A stretch of 64,000 nt of DNA from contig JABFGG010000022.1 of the NCBI GenBank assembly GCA_013112575.1, positions 1 through 64,000 on the forward strand, given 5' to 3'. This document shows, piece after piece, positions 26,944-35,528 of the stretch. Below the pieces are notes generated by a model. That model searched no databases and was not told the DNA's origin. It worked only from the letters and a program-made list of their open reading frames with translations. The stretch is from Chloroflexota bacterium (GTDB lineage: Bacteria; Chloroflexota; Anaerolineae; Anaerolineales; UBA11579). Both the position numbers and the translations under genes were made by a program. The number at the start of each line of letters is the position of its first letter. The stretch's first letter is position 1.

Positions 26944-27611
26944 AAACCACCTCTTTTAGAAATAGTTGATTGTCCATAATTGCAGGGCACGCTTAGCAGG
27001 GGACAGTCCTCACATTGCGGATTTTCAGGCCTACACAGTTCGTGTGCCAGGTCGATCATGGCATAATAAAAATCCCTGGGATGATCGGGATCGCAGATTT
27101 CTTCGATGGCCAGTGTTATCTCTTTGCGCCGCCTTGCCTCACCACTGAGATCCAAGCCCTGAACGCGACCCGTCACGCGCACCGTGTTTGTATCAATTAA
27201 TGGCAGGGGTCTGTTTGTTGTAAAACAAACGGTCGCTCCGGCGATATAGGGACCAATTCCGCGAACAGCGATTAGCTGATCATAATCTGTCGGAACACCG
27301 TCGTATCGAATTTGAATTTCCTTCAGCGCGGCGATCATACCGTCGATACGCCACTGCAACCCCAGAGGAGAAAGGATTTTTTGAATCTTCTTTTCATCGG
27401 ATTTCAACAATGTCCGGAGGTCAGGAAATGCCCGAGTGAATATTTCAAAAACGGGCGTTACCTGCTTTACCTGGGTACGATGAAGCATGAACTCAGAAAC
27501 CAGAACCAGATAAGGGTCAGTTGAATGACGCCATGGGAATGCCCGGGTATTTTCCTCTCCCCAGGCGAGCAGCATTGCCCTCATCCTCGCCAGTCGATTA
27601 TTTCTGGTCAT
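26940..27611 (-). CDS. HhH-GPD DNA glycosylase, Mig-type T/G mismatch repair
   Basis: A 223-residue protein of the MutY/endonuclease III superfamily: a glutamate in SEFMLHRTQV (E40), a helix-hairpin-helix VRGIGPYIAG, an aspartate in LIDTNTVRV (D140), and four cysteines spaced C-x6-C-x2-C-x5-C (193, 200, 203, 210) for a 4Fe-4S cluster. The residue at the catalytic position of endonuclease III (Lys) or MutY (Ser) is Tyr122 here, as in the thymine glycosylase Mig of the MthI restriction system. With the neighbouring C5 methyltransferase this suggests removal of T from T/G mismatches made by 5-methylcytosine deamination. Confidence 0.8.
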   Translation of the reverse strand: MTRNNRLARMRAMLLAWGEENTRAFPWRHSTDPYLVLVSEFMLHRTQVKQVTPVFEIFTRAFPDLRTLLKSDEKKIQKILSPLGLQWRIDGMIAALKEIQIRYDGVPTDYDQLIAVRGIGPYIAGATVCFTTNRPLPLIDTNTVRVTGRVQGLDLSGEARRRKEITLAIEEICDPDHPRDFYYAMIDLAHELCRPENPQCEDCPLLSVPCNYGQSTISKRGGL

Positions 27612-27618
27612 TCTGTTA

Positions 27619-29109
27619 TCAGCGAGGCACTCGTTTTACGGCAGTTTTCAGCTGTGCTTTTATGGATTTTGCAACAGCATTGGCCAGGAGTGGTGGAACA
27701 GCATTCCCGATCTGGCGGAAGGCTGCATTCATGGCCCCTTCAAACTTAAAGCCATCAGGGAAGGATTGTAATCTCGCAGCCTCACGAACTGAAATCACGC
27801 GGGCCTGAGATGAATCATAGTGAATGTGCGAATAGGTGTCCTTGCCAATGTGCGCCGTAAGAGTCCTTGCCGGCTTATCGGCTTCCATCTTGCGCCACTT
27901 GTTTGGAAATTTTTCGGGTGAATACGGTGGAACAATAGAGCTCCTGAGTTCCTGGTACTCTATGGATCCCTCATGAATCACATTGCCATTGGATAGTCTT
28001 GCCAGTTCCTCTTCGAATATTCTTTCTGCCACCTTGTAGGCTTCCGGATATTGATCGCCTGGCTGCATTCTTTGGAAGATCTGATAATCGCGCGGAAGTG
28101 AACGGATGACATGATCATAAACACCATCACTGGAAGCAAATCCCTTCCAGCGGCGCATCAAAGCTGCATATTCAGAAGGAGCGACATCATCACGGTATGG
28201 AGCAAGAGTATCGAACTTCCGTTGTCCACGTTTTAGCTTGCCCTCCAGATGGAGAGTGATTGGAGGGAGATCTCCGAGTGCGTCTGTTGCGGTGATGGCG
28301 GGAGGGAGAGTGGGGTCCGCGGATGGTGGGGAAACGTAACGGAAGCCATCGTGTCCATCGTAATCAAACAGCGAGAGGTTCAACCCCGTCAGTGCGACCT
28401 GAAGTGACCCTTCATACCCTTTTGGAAGATCTATATAATGAGTCGGTTGTGGAAATTCCGGTATGAGCTCCAGTTCTTTCAGAAATGCGATAAGGAAGAA
28501 ACGCTGGCGCATCTGCGGGACACCGTAATGTGCGGAATTCAGGATCGTATAGTGTGCTTCATAGCCCAGGTTGTCAAGAGATATGGCAATCTCTTCAGCG
28601 ATATTCTTGCCACCGAAGTTCATGATGTCGGGGACGTTTTCCATCACTACTGCAAGTGGGCGGAAGAAATCTACATATTCCAGATAGTGCAGGTAAAGGC
28701 TGGCCCGCTCATCCGTAAGAAAAGCCTCTGGATGTTCGAGTATCTCGCGCAATTTTGCACGACCGATCCGAGCAAATGCCTGGCATGGGGGCCCGCCGAT
28801 AACCACATCGACAGTGGTGCCCGGGCCATTGCAGTCGTTCAGTTCATTGAGGAACTTGTGAGGTGGCAACTGCGTGATATCTTTTGCTGCGCTATGGCAG
28901 ATTTGCGCTTTTTTTTTCGCTCTCTTGAAAAAATTCAATGCGTTGGTCCGACTGGCTGTCTCATCGTATTCGACACCACCCAGAATATTGAAACCTGCAC
29001 GTCTGAAGCCAAGCGACATGCCACCACAGCCGGCGAACAGATCTATGAAATTCAAAGATCTTCTCCTGACTGACTCATGCAATTTGTGCTCAACTTCAGA
29101 TGATTTCAT
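27619..29109 (-). CDS. C5 cytosine DNA methyltransferase
   Basis: A 496-residue protein with all main motifs of the family: FIDLFAGCGGMSLG (SAM site, about 21-34), GGPPCQAF with catalytic Cys109, MENVP (156-160), RQRFFLIAF (201-209), and near the end SVREAARLQSFPD and FRQIGNAVPP. The target-recognition region lies between about 215 and 400. It precedes the glycosylase by 7 bases. It would protect host DNA from the nuclease of the same operon. Confidence 0.92.
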   Translation of the reverse strand: MKSSEVEHKLHESVRRRSLNFIDLFAGCGGMSLGFRRAGFNILGGVEYDETASRTNALNFFKRAKKKAQICHSAAKDITQLPPHKFLNELNDCNGPGTTVDVVIGGPPCQAFARIGRAKLREILEHPEAFLTDERASLYLHYLEYVDFFRPLAVVMENVPDIMNFGGKNIAEEIAISLDNLGYEAHYTILNSAHYGVPQMRQRFFLIAFLKELELIPEFPQPTHYIDLPKGYEGSLQVALTGLNLSLFDYDGHDGFRYVSPPSADPTLPPAITATDALGDLPPITLHLEGKLKRGQRKFDTLAPYRDDVAPSEYAALMRRWKGFASSDGVYDHVIRSLPRDYQIFQRMQPGDQYPEAYKVAERIFEEELARLSNGNVIHEGSIEYQELRSSIVPPYSPEKFPNKWRKMEADKPARTLTAHIGKDTYSHIHYDSSQARVISVREAARLQSFPDGFKFEGAMNAAFRQIGNAVPPLLANAVAKSIKAQLKTAVKRVPR

Positions 29110-29272
29110 AACAAATTTGAGGCTTCAATACATAATTATATATCAGAACGCATGAGCTAGCAAAACAGATTGGAATGTCGGAACTCTTACATTTATTGTG
29201 AGAGTCTGGACATATAGGACTTCATAGAATTCTCTCAGGAACTAAGCGAAAATCTCTCTGCAAAACAATGAA

Positions 29273-31249
29273 TTAGAGATCATCTTCGCCATATGTTTCT
29301 TTTTGGTAATCTTGCGCAGTTTCTATGTCATTGAGATATTCCGTCAGTTCCTTTAGAACGATTACATCTAGAGTTGATGTGCCAGACGATAATTTATGAG
29401 TTATTCCATGAAATTCTCTTTGGTGCAAATTGGAAAGGTCCAACAACGGTAGAACATCGTAACTCTTTTTCCATTCATCTCCAATCTCCCATGTGATAAC
29501 TAAATCAATTTCTTTTTCTTTTTTCTCCTCATTTTGAAATTCTTGAATAAGCGCATCCATGTTAAATTTATATTCGAGGACTTTCGGCTTACTTTCAAAT
29601 TCTTCACCAATATCAATCTCGGCAATACCTAAAGGATTTGTGTCATTATCAAAGGTCAAATTAGCCAAGGGGTTCTTAGCAACAAATTTGAATAATCCAT
29701 CATATTGGTTTACTTGGCTGGTGGATAATAATTTGATGCCCCTTATTACCCCACCAGCAATGAGTTGATTGAACAGAACAATTACATCTTGTTCTGATTG
29801 AGGAATCGATGTTATGCTGATTTCGTGAAGAGGGTTAAAAAAGTTTTTGTTCTCAATTACCAGGGGGTATTCTTCTTCATGCTTTTCTTGATCTTTGATC
29901 CAATTGTGCAGTTTGACTTCTTTTTCCAGATCCGGAACTGCTCCCGTATCTGATTTCAGGTAAGATTTCCAGTTTTTTAAATTGTTTACTATGGAAACGG
30001 CAATTTTTTCAGATACTTCCCTTAGCTCAGGTTGAAAACCTTTGCGCCCAAGATCAGGATCAGCATTAACAAAGTGAACAATCACATGACATTGGTTTTG
30101 ATATCCAATATTCGATGTCAATGGAATTGTAATCAGTTCACCTTGAGGCATATTATTATTTGCTAATTGCAGACCTCCTTTGATGATACGCATCCCTTTC
30201 CTCAGTCTGGCGATGCTGTCGTTAAATCTATCCCAGACTGATGTCGAATAAGTGAAAAAACCATATGCTTCAATTTGGTATTGATCTATCAATACTTGAG
30301 CTTCTTGTTTGTCTTGAATTCTTAATTCTTTGAGTTCGTCTGTACTATAAAATTCAAAGATCCCATTTAGTTTATTATATTTCTTTGCCAGATCTGATGG
30401 ATCCTTTTTTCTATTCAATAGCTTTTGTTGAGCGTTATACATTTCTTTGAGATCTGTGCTTGCGTTTATCCTGGTATGGGGAAATATGTATTTCGCATAT
30501 TGATTCTCTAGTATTCTCTTTTCCCCGTTTTTATCAACAACAGTAAGGTCAAATAAAATTGGAGTTTCTGCATCTTTAATTCGATCAATTGACCCTAGGG
30601 GTGTTTTTATTAACAGGAGATATAACCATTGGTCAGGTGTATTTGCCGCATACCAAGACAGATCTTTTGGCCGAGAATACGCTCCTCCAAAGCGGAGTTT
30701 AAATGTCGACCCTCTATCAATCTCATTAAAGTAGGAATCATCGATATTGCTTTCCTTGATTTTTGGGGAGGGGATTGTTGCTATCTTGTCTTCAACCCAC
30801 TTTCTTCCATTTTCTATTTCGCCGGAATACCTAAATCCATCTCCTTTTGTGCCCATCTGTAAATAGTCAAATCCATATCCAATATAAGTTGCCCCCACCC
30901 CTTTATTTCCTCTTGATGCTTCCCTGTTTTTGAAGGATATATTTGGGGCGAGAAACGCCTTGAACTCCTGCTCAGTGAATCCGATACCATTATCGGTGAC
31001 GGTGAAAGTGTTTTCGTCCAAATCTACAGTCAGGGAAAGTTTTCTTTCGTATCCGGCCTCATTCAACCGCTCTGCTCTTTCGTCTACAGCATCCATCGCA
31101 TTTTGGATTAATTCCGAGAAGGGATCGTAGCTACCAACATATGATTTTAGAATATTCTTGATCTCTCGTTTTTTTGCTGTAGCAATAAACGCTGCATCAA
31201 AATCCTTACTATTAACGAGAGGGTCCCAACTAACCATTACATTTGACAT
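29273..31249 (-). CDS. GHKL (Hsp90/MutL/MORC-like) ATPase of RM-like operon
   Basis: A 658-residue protein started at ATG 31249 (GTGAGGAAAATC upstream); an in-frame extension to 31327 lacks a ribosome site. The N-terminus has the GHKL ATP site: ELIQNAMDAVDE (N box, 46-57), DNGIG (86-90), and a glycine-rich lid GNKGVGATY (about 114-122). The rest (ribosomal S5-like and helical parts) is unrecognised. MutL/MORC-type GHKL ATPases are known to occur in restriction-modification operons. First gene of the operon, 163 bases before the methyltransferase; AT-rich compared with phage genes. Confidence 0.8.
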   Translation of the reverse strand: MSNVMVSWDPLVNSKDFDAAFIATAKKREIKNILKSYVGSYDPFSELIQNAMDAVDERAERLNEAGYERKLSLTVDLDENTFTVTDNGIGFTEQEFKAFLAPNISFKNREASRGNKGVGATYIGYGFDYLQMGTKGDGFRYSGEIENGRKWVEDKIATIPSPKIKESNIDDSYFNEIDRGSTFKLRFGGAYSRPKDLSWYAANTPDQWLYLLLIKTPLGSIDRIKDAETPILFDLTVVDKNGEKRILENQYAKYIFPHTRINASTDLKEMYNAQQKLLNRKKDPSDLAKKYNKLNGIFEFYSTDELKELRIQDKQEAQVLIDQYQIEAYGFFTYSTSVWDRFNDSIARLRKGMRIIKGGLQLANNNMPQGELITIPLTSNIGYQNQCHVIVHFVNADPDLGRKGFQPELREVSEKIAVSIVNNLKNWKSYLKSDTGAVPDLEKEVKLHNWIKDQEKHEEEYPLVIENKNFFNPLHEISITSIPQSEQDVIVLFNQLIAGGVIRGIKLLSTSQVNQYDGLFKFVAKNPLANLTFDNDTNPLGIAEIDIGEEFESKPKVLEYKFNMDALIQEFQNEEKKEKEIDLVITWEIGDEWKKSYDVLPLLDLSNLHQREFHGITHKLSSGTSTLDVIVLKELTEYLNDIETAQDYQKETYGEDDL

Positions 31250-31407
31250 GATTTTCCTCACACAGCGAATCCCAACTAAAATTGGTTTGATTGATACTAA
31301 CATATTGATAACAAAGAATCGACCCAATTTGACTTTTACCCCAACAGGAATGATTGCATCACGTGAAAATATATCCTGCGAAACAAGTGAATAGTGAATC
31401 AGTTATT

Positions 31408-31731
31408 TTATTTTGGGTTTCTGACCTTCGGTGGACTGCAGATAAAGCAATTGCGGCGGCGCGGATGATTTGAAATATAGTGACGACCACATTGACACTG
31501 TTGGCTTCCTGATGCTTGTGCACCTGGCTGTACTGTGTCTCCAACTGGGGTTACCACGGTGGGTTGCTGAACTCCTAGCTTGGCGCTGATCTCAATCCCT
31601 GGGATGTGGCCACGAGCGATCAGCCTGGCCATCGGCGCATTGACCCCAAATGCTGCACCAGTTTTTCGCCATGAATGGCTTTCTCTGTGGTGTTTTATTA
31701 TTGAGCTACGTACTTCATACAGTGTCGGCAT
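31408..31731 (-). CDS. Small phage protein with HTH-like helix and zinc-ribbon-like end
   Basis: A 107-residue protein, last gene of the early operon. Residues 18-46 (SHSWRKTGAAFGVNAPMARLIARG) resemble a helix-turn-helix that senses DNA. The C-terminus carries CQCG and CFIC about 15 residues apart, a possible zinc ribbon. It could be a transcription regulator. No CI-like repressor was recognised in the window, so this is one candidate for a regulatory role. Confidence 0.55.
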   Translation of the reverse strand: MPTLYEVRSSIIKHHRESHSWRKTGAAFGVNAPMARLIARGHIPGIEISAKLGVQQPTVVTPVGDTVQPGAQASGSQQCQCGRHYISNHPRRRNCFICSPPKVRNPK

Positions 31732-31773
31732 ACCATTGCCCAGAGACCGCGTAAATTCAATTTACGCTGCCCT

Positions 31774-32112
31774 CTAAATTGGGTCGAGAGCGTATTTCAG
31801 ACACTCCCTGATCCATGCACGGATATCAGGTACGCAGCGCAACTCCTGGGCTTGCTCCCGCAATTCGTTCAGCACGCCCATGCGCTCCATCATGCGCATG
31901 CCATCTTCCCAGCAGGGGGCGTTGATGAAATACTGGCAGTAATTGATCACCAGGCAAAGCTGCTCGTATGTGAGCGCTGGTTCTTGGGAGTCAGTGACGT
32001 GGTTGATATAAGCCCAGACGGCACTCGGCAGACGGCCACTGACCTCATCACGCCAGTAAAGTGGTGTGCCAAAGGGCGGCATGTAGATCTGCGGCATGAC
32101 TTGTGTGATCAT
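31774..32112 (-). CDS. Hypothetical early phage protein
   Basis: A 112-residue protein coupled to the preceding gene (ATGA). It is rich in Trp, Tyr and Met, with a helical second half (LCLVINYCQYFINAPCW; ELREQAQELR). It contains four Cys but without a metal-site pattern. No family is recognised. Confidence 0.6.
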   Translation of the reverse strand: MITQVMPQIYMPPFGTPLYWRDEVSGRLPSAVWAYINHVTDSQEPALTYEQLCLVINYCQYFINAPCWEDGMRMMERMGVLNELREQAQELRCVPDIRAWIRECLKYALDPI

Positions 32113-32498
32113 GGCAGTGTGCCGTTGTATTTCGTGGCGATGTTGCCCAGGTAGCGCATGAGCGCCTGCCAGGAACCGTCCCCTTTGACAAACGCAGTTT
32201 TCTCAAACCACTCCTGGCCTTTTTTGATGATGGCTTGCAGCCCCCAGCGACCATCTTCGAGCTGGCAAATCTGATAAAAGGTGCGCTTGTCGCGGCTCAT
32301 CCAGATCTGGGTTGGGCCGTTGTTGTCGATGCATGTGCGGATGGCCGTGGCCTCCGCACCGTGGCGATCCACAGCGTGGCGGCCGTTGATCACCACGATG
32401 CCGGCCAGCAAAAAGCCGATCAGGAAAGCCAGGCTAAGGATCAACCACCACCTGGAATTGGACGGCTGGTTTTCATACCGGTTCGGGGACAAGGTCAT
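32109..32498 (-). CDS. Single-pass membrane phage protein
   Basis: A 129-residue protein. The start is the ATG at 32498, directly behind hairpin GTTCGCC/GGCGAAC and CGTC; no ordinary Shine-Dalgarno is seen, only AAAGG in the hairpin loop and stem. A membrane helix (WWLILSLAFLIGFLLAG) lies at residues 17-36. The soluble part has a WMSRDKRTFYQICQLEDGRWGL beta-like region. Function unknown. Confidence 0.55.
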   Translation of the reverse strand: MTLSPNRYENQPSNSRWWLILSLAFLIGFLLAGIVVINGRHAVDRHGAEATAIRTCIDNNGPTQIWMSRDKRTFYQICQLEDGRWGLQAIIKKGQEWFEKTAFVKGDGSWQALMRYLGNIATKYNGTLP

Positions 32499-32540
32499 GA
32501 CGTTCGCCTTTGGCGAACTTGGAGTGTTGCTACGCAACAA
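32498..32540 (-). repeat. Twin-hairpin junction element, copy 6 (early arm)
   Basis: On the plus strand: TGACG, hairpin GTTCGCC/GGCGAAC around TTT (32502-32518), linker TTGG, hairpin TGTTGC/GCAACA around TAC (32525-32539). Read with the minus-strand genes, the TAG stop of the upstream gene lies in the loop of the first hairpin and the second hairpin ends in CGTC just before the ATG at 32498. It matches copy 2 closely. Confidence 0.7.
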
Positions 32541-32805
32541 CAAACTCGTCATCGGGTTCTCCTTCCACTAGGTGCACGAGAAGTCCATAGGTCTCTTCCC
32601 CAATAGGCTCTTCGGGCAGGTGATTGGCCACCGCGGTGACCAGGTCAAGATCACTGTCTGTGACTTGCGCCAGCCGGATGAAGGGCCGTGGGATCGTCTG
32701 GAATGGGCTCTCCCCAACGCGCCAGACCGCGAAAGCGATCACGGCTTCCCGCGGCGGCAGCACGTCGAGGATCGGGACTAGTTTTTCAAGGGGTAGGTGG
32801 TTCAT
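32530..32805 (-). CDS. Small hypothetical early phage protein
   Basis: A 91-residue protein. The ATG at 32805 is preferred because CAGGAG lies 7 bases before it; a TTG at 32811 would sit directly against that site. Residues 10-45 (LVPILDVLPPREAVIAFAVWRVG) are hydrophobic but not a clear membrane helix. The C-terminal half is acidic. The stop lies in the loop of a junction hairpin. Family unknown. Confidence 0.55.
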   Translation of the reverse strand: MNHLPLEKLVPILDVLPPREAVIAFAVWRVGESPFQTIPRPFIRLAQVTDSDLDLVTAVANHLPEEPIGEETYGLLVHLVEGEPDDEFVVA

Positions 32806-33061
32806 AAGCAACTCCTGCGGTTTGTAAAAATCGTGTGTGCAGCTGCTGGCATTCCTGGCAGTGCAGCCGGTGCCAGCGGTAGGCTTCCATCCAGTACTTC
32901 ACGCGCTCATCTCGGCGAATATGGCCATAGCGCGGTTCACCCTCGTTGTGGCAGCGTCGGATCATGGCCAGCCACCTTTGGAAGGTTTTCTCTGCCTCGG
33001 GGCAGTGGCGGAGCCTGGCTTTCTCCAGGGTGATGCAGCGCGTGCCGCCAGCCGGGATCAC
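32786..33061 (-). CDS. Small Cys/His/Arg-rich early phage protein
   Basis: A 91-residue basic protein with GTG start overlapping the preceding TGA (GTGA). It contains several Cys and His residues (RHCPEAEK, RRCHNEGEP, HRLHCQECQQLH) that could bind zinc, so a DNA-associated role is possible. No family is recognised. Confidence 0.55.
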   Translation of the reverse strand: MIPAGGTRCITLEKARLRHCPEAEKTFQRWLAMIRRCHNEGEPRYGHIRRDERVKYWMEAYRWHRLHCQECQQLHTRFLQTAGVAYEPPTP

Positions 33062-33447
33062 CGGGAATGAGCCTCCCCTGGGCCGGTGCCGTTGCTACCG
33101 ATCTGGGCCTCGCGCTCAAGCAAGGCTTCGCGCATACGCCGGTGGTATTGCTTGTATTTGCGCAGGCCAGCTTCATGGGGCAGGAAAGTCACGATCTCGT
33201 TAGTGAAGCTGCTGTAGATCACGTAAAAGGCCGTGCCGTCGAAAACCACCAGCCATAAAGAGCGCACGTCGGTCTGAGGTGCCATCTTGATGGCGGCATC
33301 ATCTTCATTGCGGATCATTTGTAGGATCGCACCACGCACGATGCGCCAGTCACGGCGCTCGTAATGTTCTTTCAGGCGAAGCGCTGCATGCAATTGCTGC
33401 CGTTTCTTCCTGGCTCGAAGGGCCTGGCTTTTTGTCGCGGGCTTCAT
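33058..33447 (-). CDS. Hypothetical early phage protein
   Basis: A 129-residue protein with a very basic N-terminus (KSQALRARKKRQQ), a beta-rich middle (LWLVVFDGTAFYVIYSSFTNEIVTFLP) and a helical end. It is coupled to both neighbours by 4-base overlaps. Unknown family; the basic N-terminus suggests nucleic-acid contact. Confidence 0.6.
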   Translation of the reverse strand: MKPATKSQALRARKKRQQLHAALRLKEHYERRDWRIVRGAILQMIRNEDDAAIKMAPQTDVRSLWLVVFDGTAFYVIYSSFTNEIVTFLPHEAGLRKYKQYHRRMREALLEREAQIGSNGTGPGEAHSR

Positions 33448-34097
33448 GCGACCTCCGGCAGATAGAAGCGGTGACCGATATGGCCGATCTCCGCGGCCAG
33501 GCGTTCTTCGCTGCGTTCCTCTGGTGGCAGGAAGGGCAGTCCCAAGGCTTCAAAGACGGCCTCTTCAGAGGGAGTGGGGATAATCAGCCGGCATCTATCC
33601 CCTTTGTCGCATTCGACCCGCTTCCCTTTGCGTTCACCTTTAGGGTGGCCATGCAAGCGATTACCGGTGACGTGGCGATCCTGGCGCTGGATGGAACTCA
33701 TCAGCTTGATGTTGAACTCGGCAGGGCCTGTGCGGATCAGGAAGCCCAGGCCCCACTCCATGGGATCATGCAGGATGAACAGATCGCAATTGATGTTGTG
33801 CTGGGCATTGACCAGTTGCTTGAAGCGCGGACCGTCCTTGTCCCCGATCTCCCAGCCAGAGTCTTCCAGCAGTGAAGGGATCTCCAGGTTGGTTAAATTC
33901 TCCTGGTTGCTGGTTTGGGAGTCCGCGAAGAGGTCAGGCTGCAGGGGCCCGAACCTGGCCAGGCCCACCAGCTCGATATCCTTGACCTCTTGCTTGCCGC
34001 GGCGGATGCTGCCGGCGATCTCCAGGCGCTTGAAGGCCGGTGCCAACCTCTCCTGGAGCATGCAGGCGATGAGCATGGCTTTTCGTACGTCCATCAC
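33444..34097 (-). CDS. Pol X-like nucleotidyltransferase
   Basis: A 217-residue protein with a DNA polymerase beta-type core: LEIAGSIRRGKQEVKDIELV (residues about 25-44, the GSxRRG...DxE/D site), a DLFILHDPMEWG second acidic segment and FNIKLMSS. The C-terminus IPTPSEEAVFEALGLPFLPPEER is also typical of PolX palms. The thumb and 8-kDa parts of full polymerases are missing, so this is a stand-alone catalytic domain. The second acidic residue of the first pair is Glu rather than Asp. A role in phage DNA repair or end processing is inferred. Confidence 0.75.
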   Translation of the reverse strand: MMDVRKAMLIACMLQERLAPAFKRLEIAGSIRRGKQEVKDIELVGLARFGPLQPDLFADSQTSNQENLTNLEIPSLLEDSGWEIGDKDGPRFKQLVNAQHNINCDLFILHDPMEWGLGFLIRTGPAEFNIKLMSSIQRQDRHVTGNRLHGHPKGERKGKRVECDKGDRCRLIIPTPSEEAVFEALGLPFLPPEERSEERLAAEIGHIGHRFYLPEVA

Positions 34098-34600
34098 GCT
34101 GGCACCGCCTCGGGTTCTTCCTCGCCCTCTTCGAGAGGCAACACCAACTGGTCAGGGTCCTCTTTAGAGGCATCGAATGGCAACTCCATTTGATCGGCGT
34201 TTTGCAATGCTTCATTCGTGCGACGCAGATCATGGGTCCAGATGCCGCGGCGTTCAATGATCGCTGTGAATTCCTCGATGTCATGGGGCCGGATCTTGGG
34301 AACACCTTCCTCGATCTTGCAGTGCTCCAGCTCGTGATCGAGCAGGGCTTCGCGGCGTTCCTCGCTCATGTCATCCCACTCGTCCTGGGCCAGTTCGATG
34401 ACGAAGTCCAGGTTGGTGTACAGGTGCGCCCAGCCGGTGACCTTACGGGCGCGGCCCAGCACGATCCGGCCACCACTGGAGGCGGCCTTATCGCGGAAGT
34501 AGTAGCCGATGTTCCGGCCGATCAGGTGCTCGTGGTATTCCTCGATGATCTGGGTGGCCATGGTCTCCACGTGATCAGGTGCTTTTTCAAAATCGGGCAT
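34094..34600 (-). CDS. Phage metallopeptidase-like protein
   Basis: A 168-residue protein started at ATG 34600 with TAGGAGAT upstream. It carries an HExxH-related helix LLDHELEHCKIEEG with a downstream DIEEFTAIIERRGIW, the pattern of the putative phage metallopeptidase family (SprT-like zincin fold). The C-terminal 40 residues are acidic and Pro-rich. Such genes sit in replication clusters of many phages; the substrate is unknown. Confidence 0.75.
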   Translation of the reverse strand: MPDFEKAPDHVETMATQIIEEYHEHLIGRNIGYYFRDKAASSGGRIVLGRARKVTGWAHLYTNLDFVIELAQDEWDDMSEERREALLDHELEHCKIEEGVPKIRPHDIEEFTAIIERRGIWTHDLRRTNEALQNADQMELPFDASKEDPDQLVLPLEEGEEEPEAVPA

Positions 34601-34610
34601 ATGAGATCTC

Positions 34611-35345
34611 CTAGGGTTCAAGATCAGGATGAGTGAATATGACTGAAATGTCGCGGGTATGGATGCCGCGCATTAAGTTGGCTATGGTTTTGGTCATGCG
34701 CGCCTGGCACCACTCGGCCACGCGTTGGGATGGGGCGCTGAGATGCAGAACACCATTGCTCAGATGGGGTGAATGCAAGGGCGCGATGTATTCCTCAAAC
34801 GGACCATGGTCCATGCTGTTCTTGAGTTGGGCCATGACAACTGGCCAGCGGGTGGGGTCTTCTTTTTTAGAAAGTGATGGTTTATTGGTGTTTAATGATG
34901 GTTCGTCTGAATCAGATTTCAGGGGTCCCTGGAAAACTTTTCCAACCCCCCATGAAAATTTTGTAGGATCTGAAAAATTATCACCTCTGAAAACTTTTCC
35001 AGGGTCAGTTTTGGTCAGAATCCACTGATTTACGGCCCCCACATCCATCTTGAAGCGCTTGAGAAATGCAGCGTAGATCTCCTCCGAGTCCATGCCGGGT
35101 AACACCAAAAATTGGAAGGTTTTTCCGCTGCGTTCTTTGACAAAGAGCTCCGCGGATCTCTCGGCGATGCGGACGCAATATTGAACCGTGCGATAGTCGA
35201 TCAGGCAGCGCCTGGCGATATCCGCCATGGAAGGCCAACAATAGCCGTCATCATCGGCGCGATCGGCCAGAGAGAGCATCACCAGCCGTGCTGATTTGGT
35301 CATCTGTGAGTATTGCCAGATGGCAGCGGTCCGCCGAACGCTCAT
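34611..35345 (-). CDS. Replication initiator with winged-helix and DnaA-N-like domains
   Basis: A 244-residue protein. Residues 1-80 form a helix-turn-helix domain of the type found in phage replication proteins (MTKSARLVMLSLADRADDDGYCWPSMADIARRC then RTVQYCVRIAE). The C-terminal 80 residues (RWPVVMAQLKNSMDHGPFEEYIAPLHSPHL...HLSAPSQRVAEWCQARM) look like the DnaA N-terminal domain, which recruits the helicase. The middle is a low-complexity linker. It probably starts phage DNA replication. Its ATG overlaps the stop of a 31-residue leader frame. Confidence 0.7.
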   Translation of the reverse strand: MSVRRTAAIWQYSQMTKSARLVMLSLADRADDDGYCWPSMADIARRCLIDYRTVQYCVRIAERSAELFVKERSGKTFQFLVLPGMDSEEIYAAFLKRFKMDVGAVNQWILTKTDPGKVFRGDNFSDPTKFSWGVGKVFQGPLKSDSDEPSLNTNKPSLSKKEDPTRWPVVMAQLKNSMDHGPFEEYIAPLHSPHLSNGVLHLSAPSQRVAEWCQARMTKTIANLMRGIHTRDISVIFTHPDLEP

Positions 35346-35437
35346 GTCTCACCCCCGTCGTCTAATTGAGTACATCTGCCTATGCTGTTTATTGAAACGG
35401 TTTGGACGAGTCGGCGCGAAAATAAGTGTGTGTTCAT
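35342..35437 (-). CDS. Leader ORF coupled to the replication initiator
   Basis: A 31-codon frame on the minus strand ends with TGA overlapping the initiator ATG (ATGA), the coupling seen between most genes of this operon. A weak GAGG precedes its ATG. The sequence is basic and has no family. It may be a real small protein or a leader whose translation opens the initiator start. Confidence 0.4.
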   Translation of the reverse strand: MNTHLFSRRLVQTVSINSIGRCTQLDDGGET

Positions 35438-35528
35438 TGCCTAACACCCTCAAATATTGGTAGGTGATAAAGGAGATCTGGATGACCACCTTGACCGAAT
35501 CGAAATTGGGGCTGTCGCGCAGCGGATC

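Noticed and set aside
31250..31407. Upstream extension of the GHKL ATPase to 31327
   Set aside because: The extra 26 residues have no ribosome site, while GTGAGGAAAATC lies correctly before ATG 31249.
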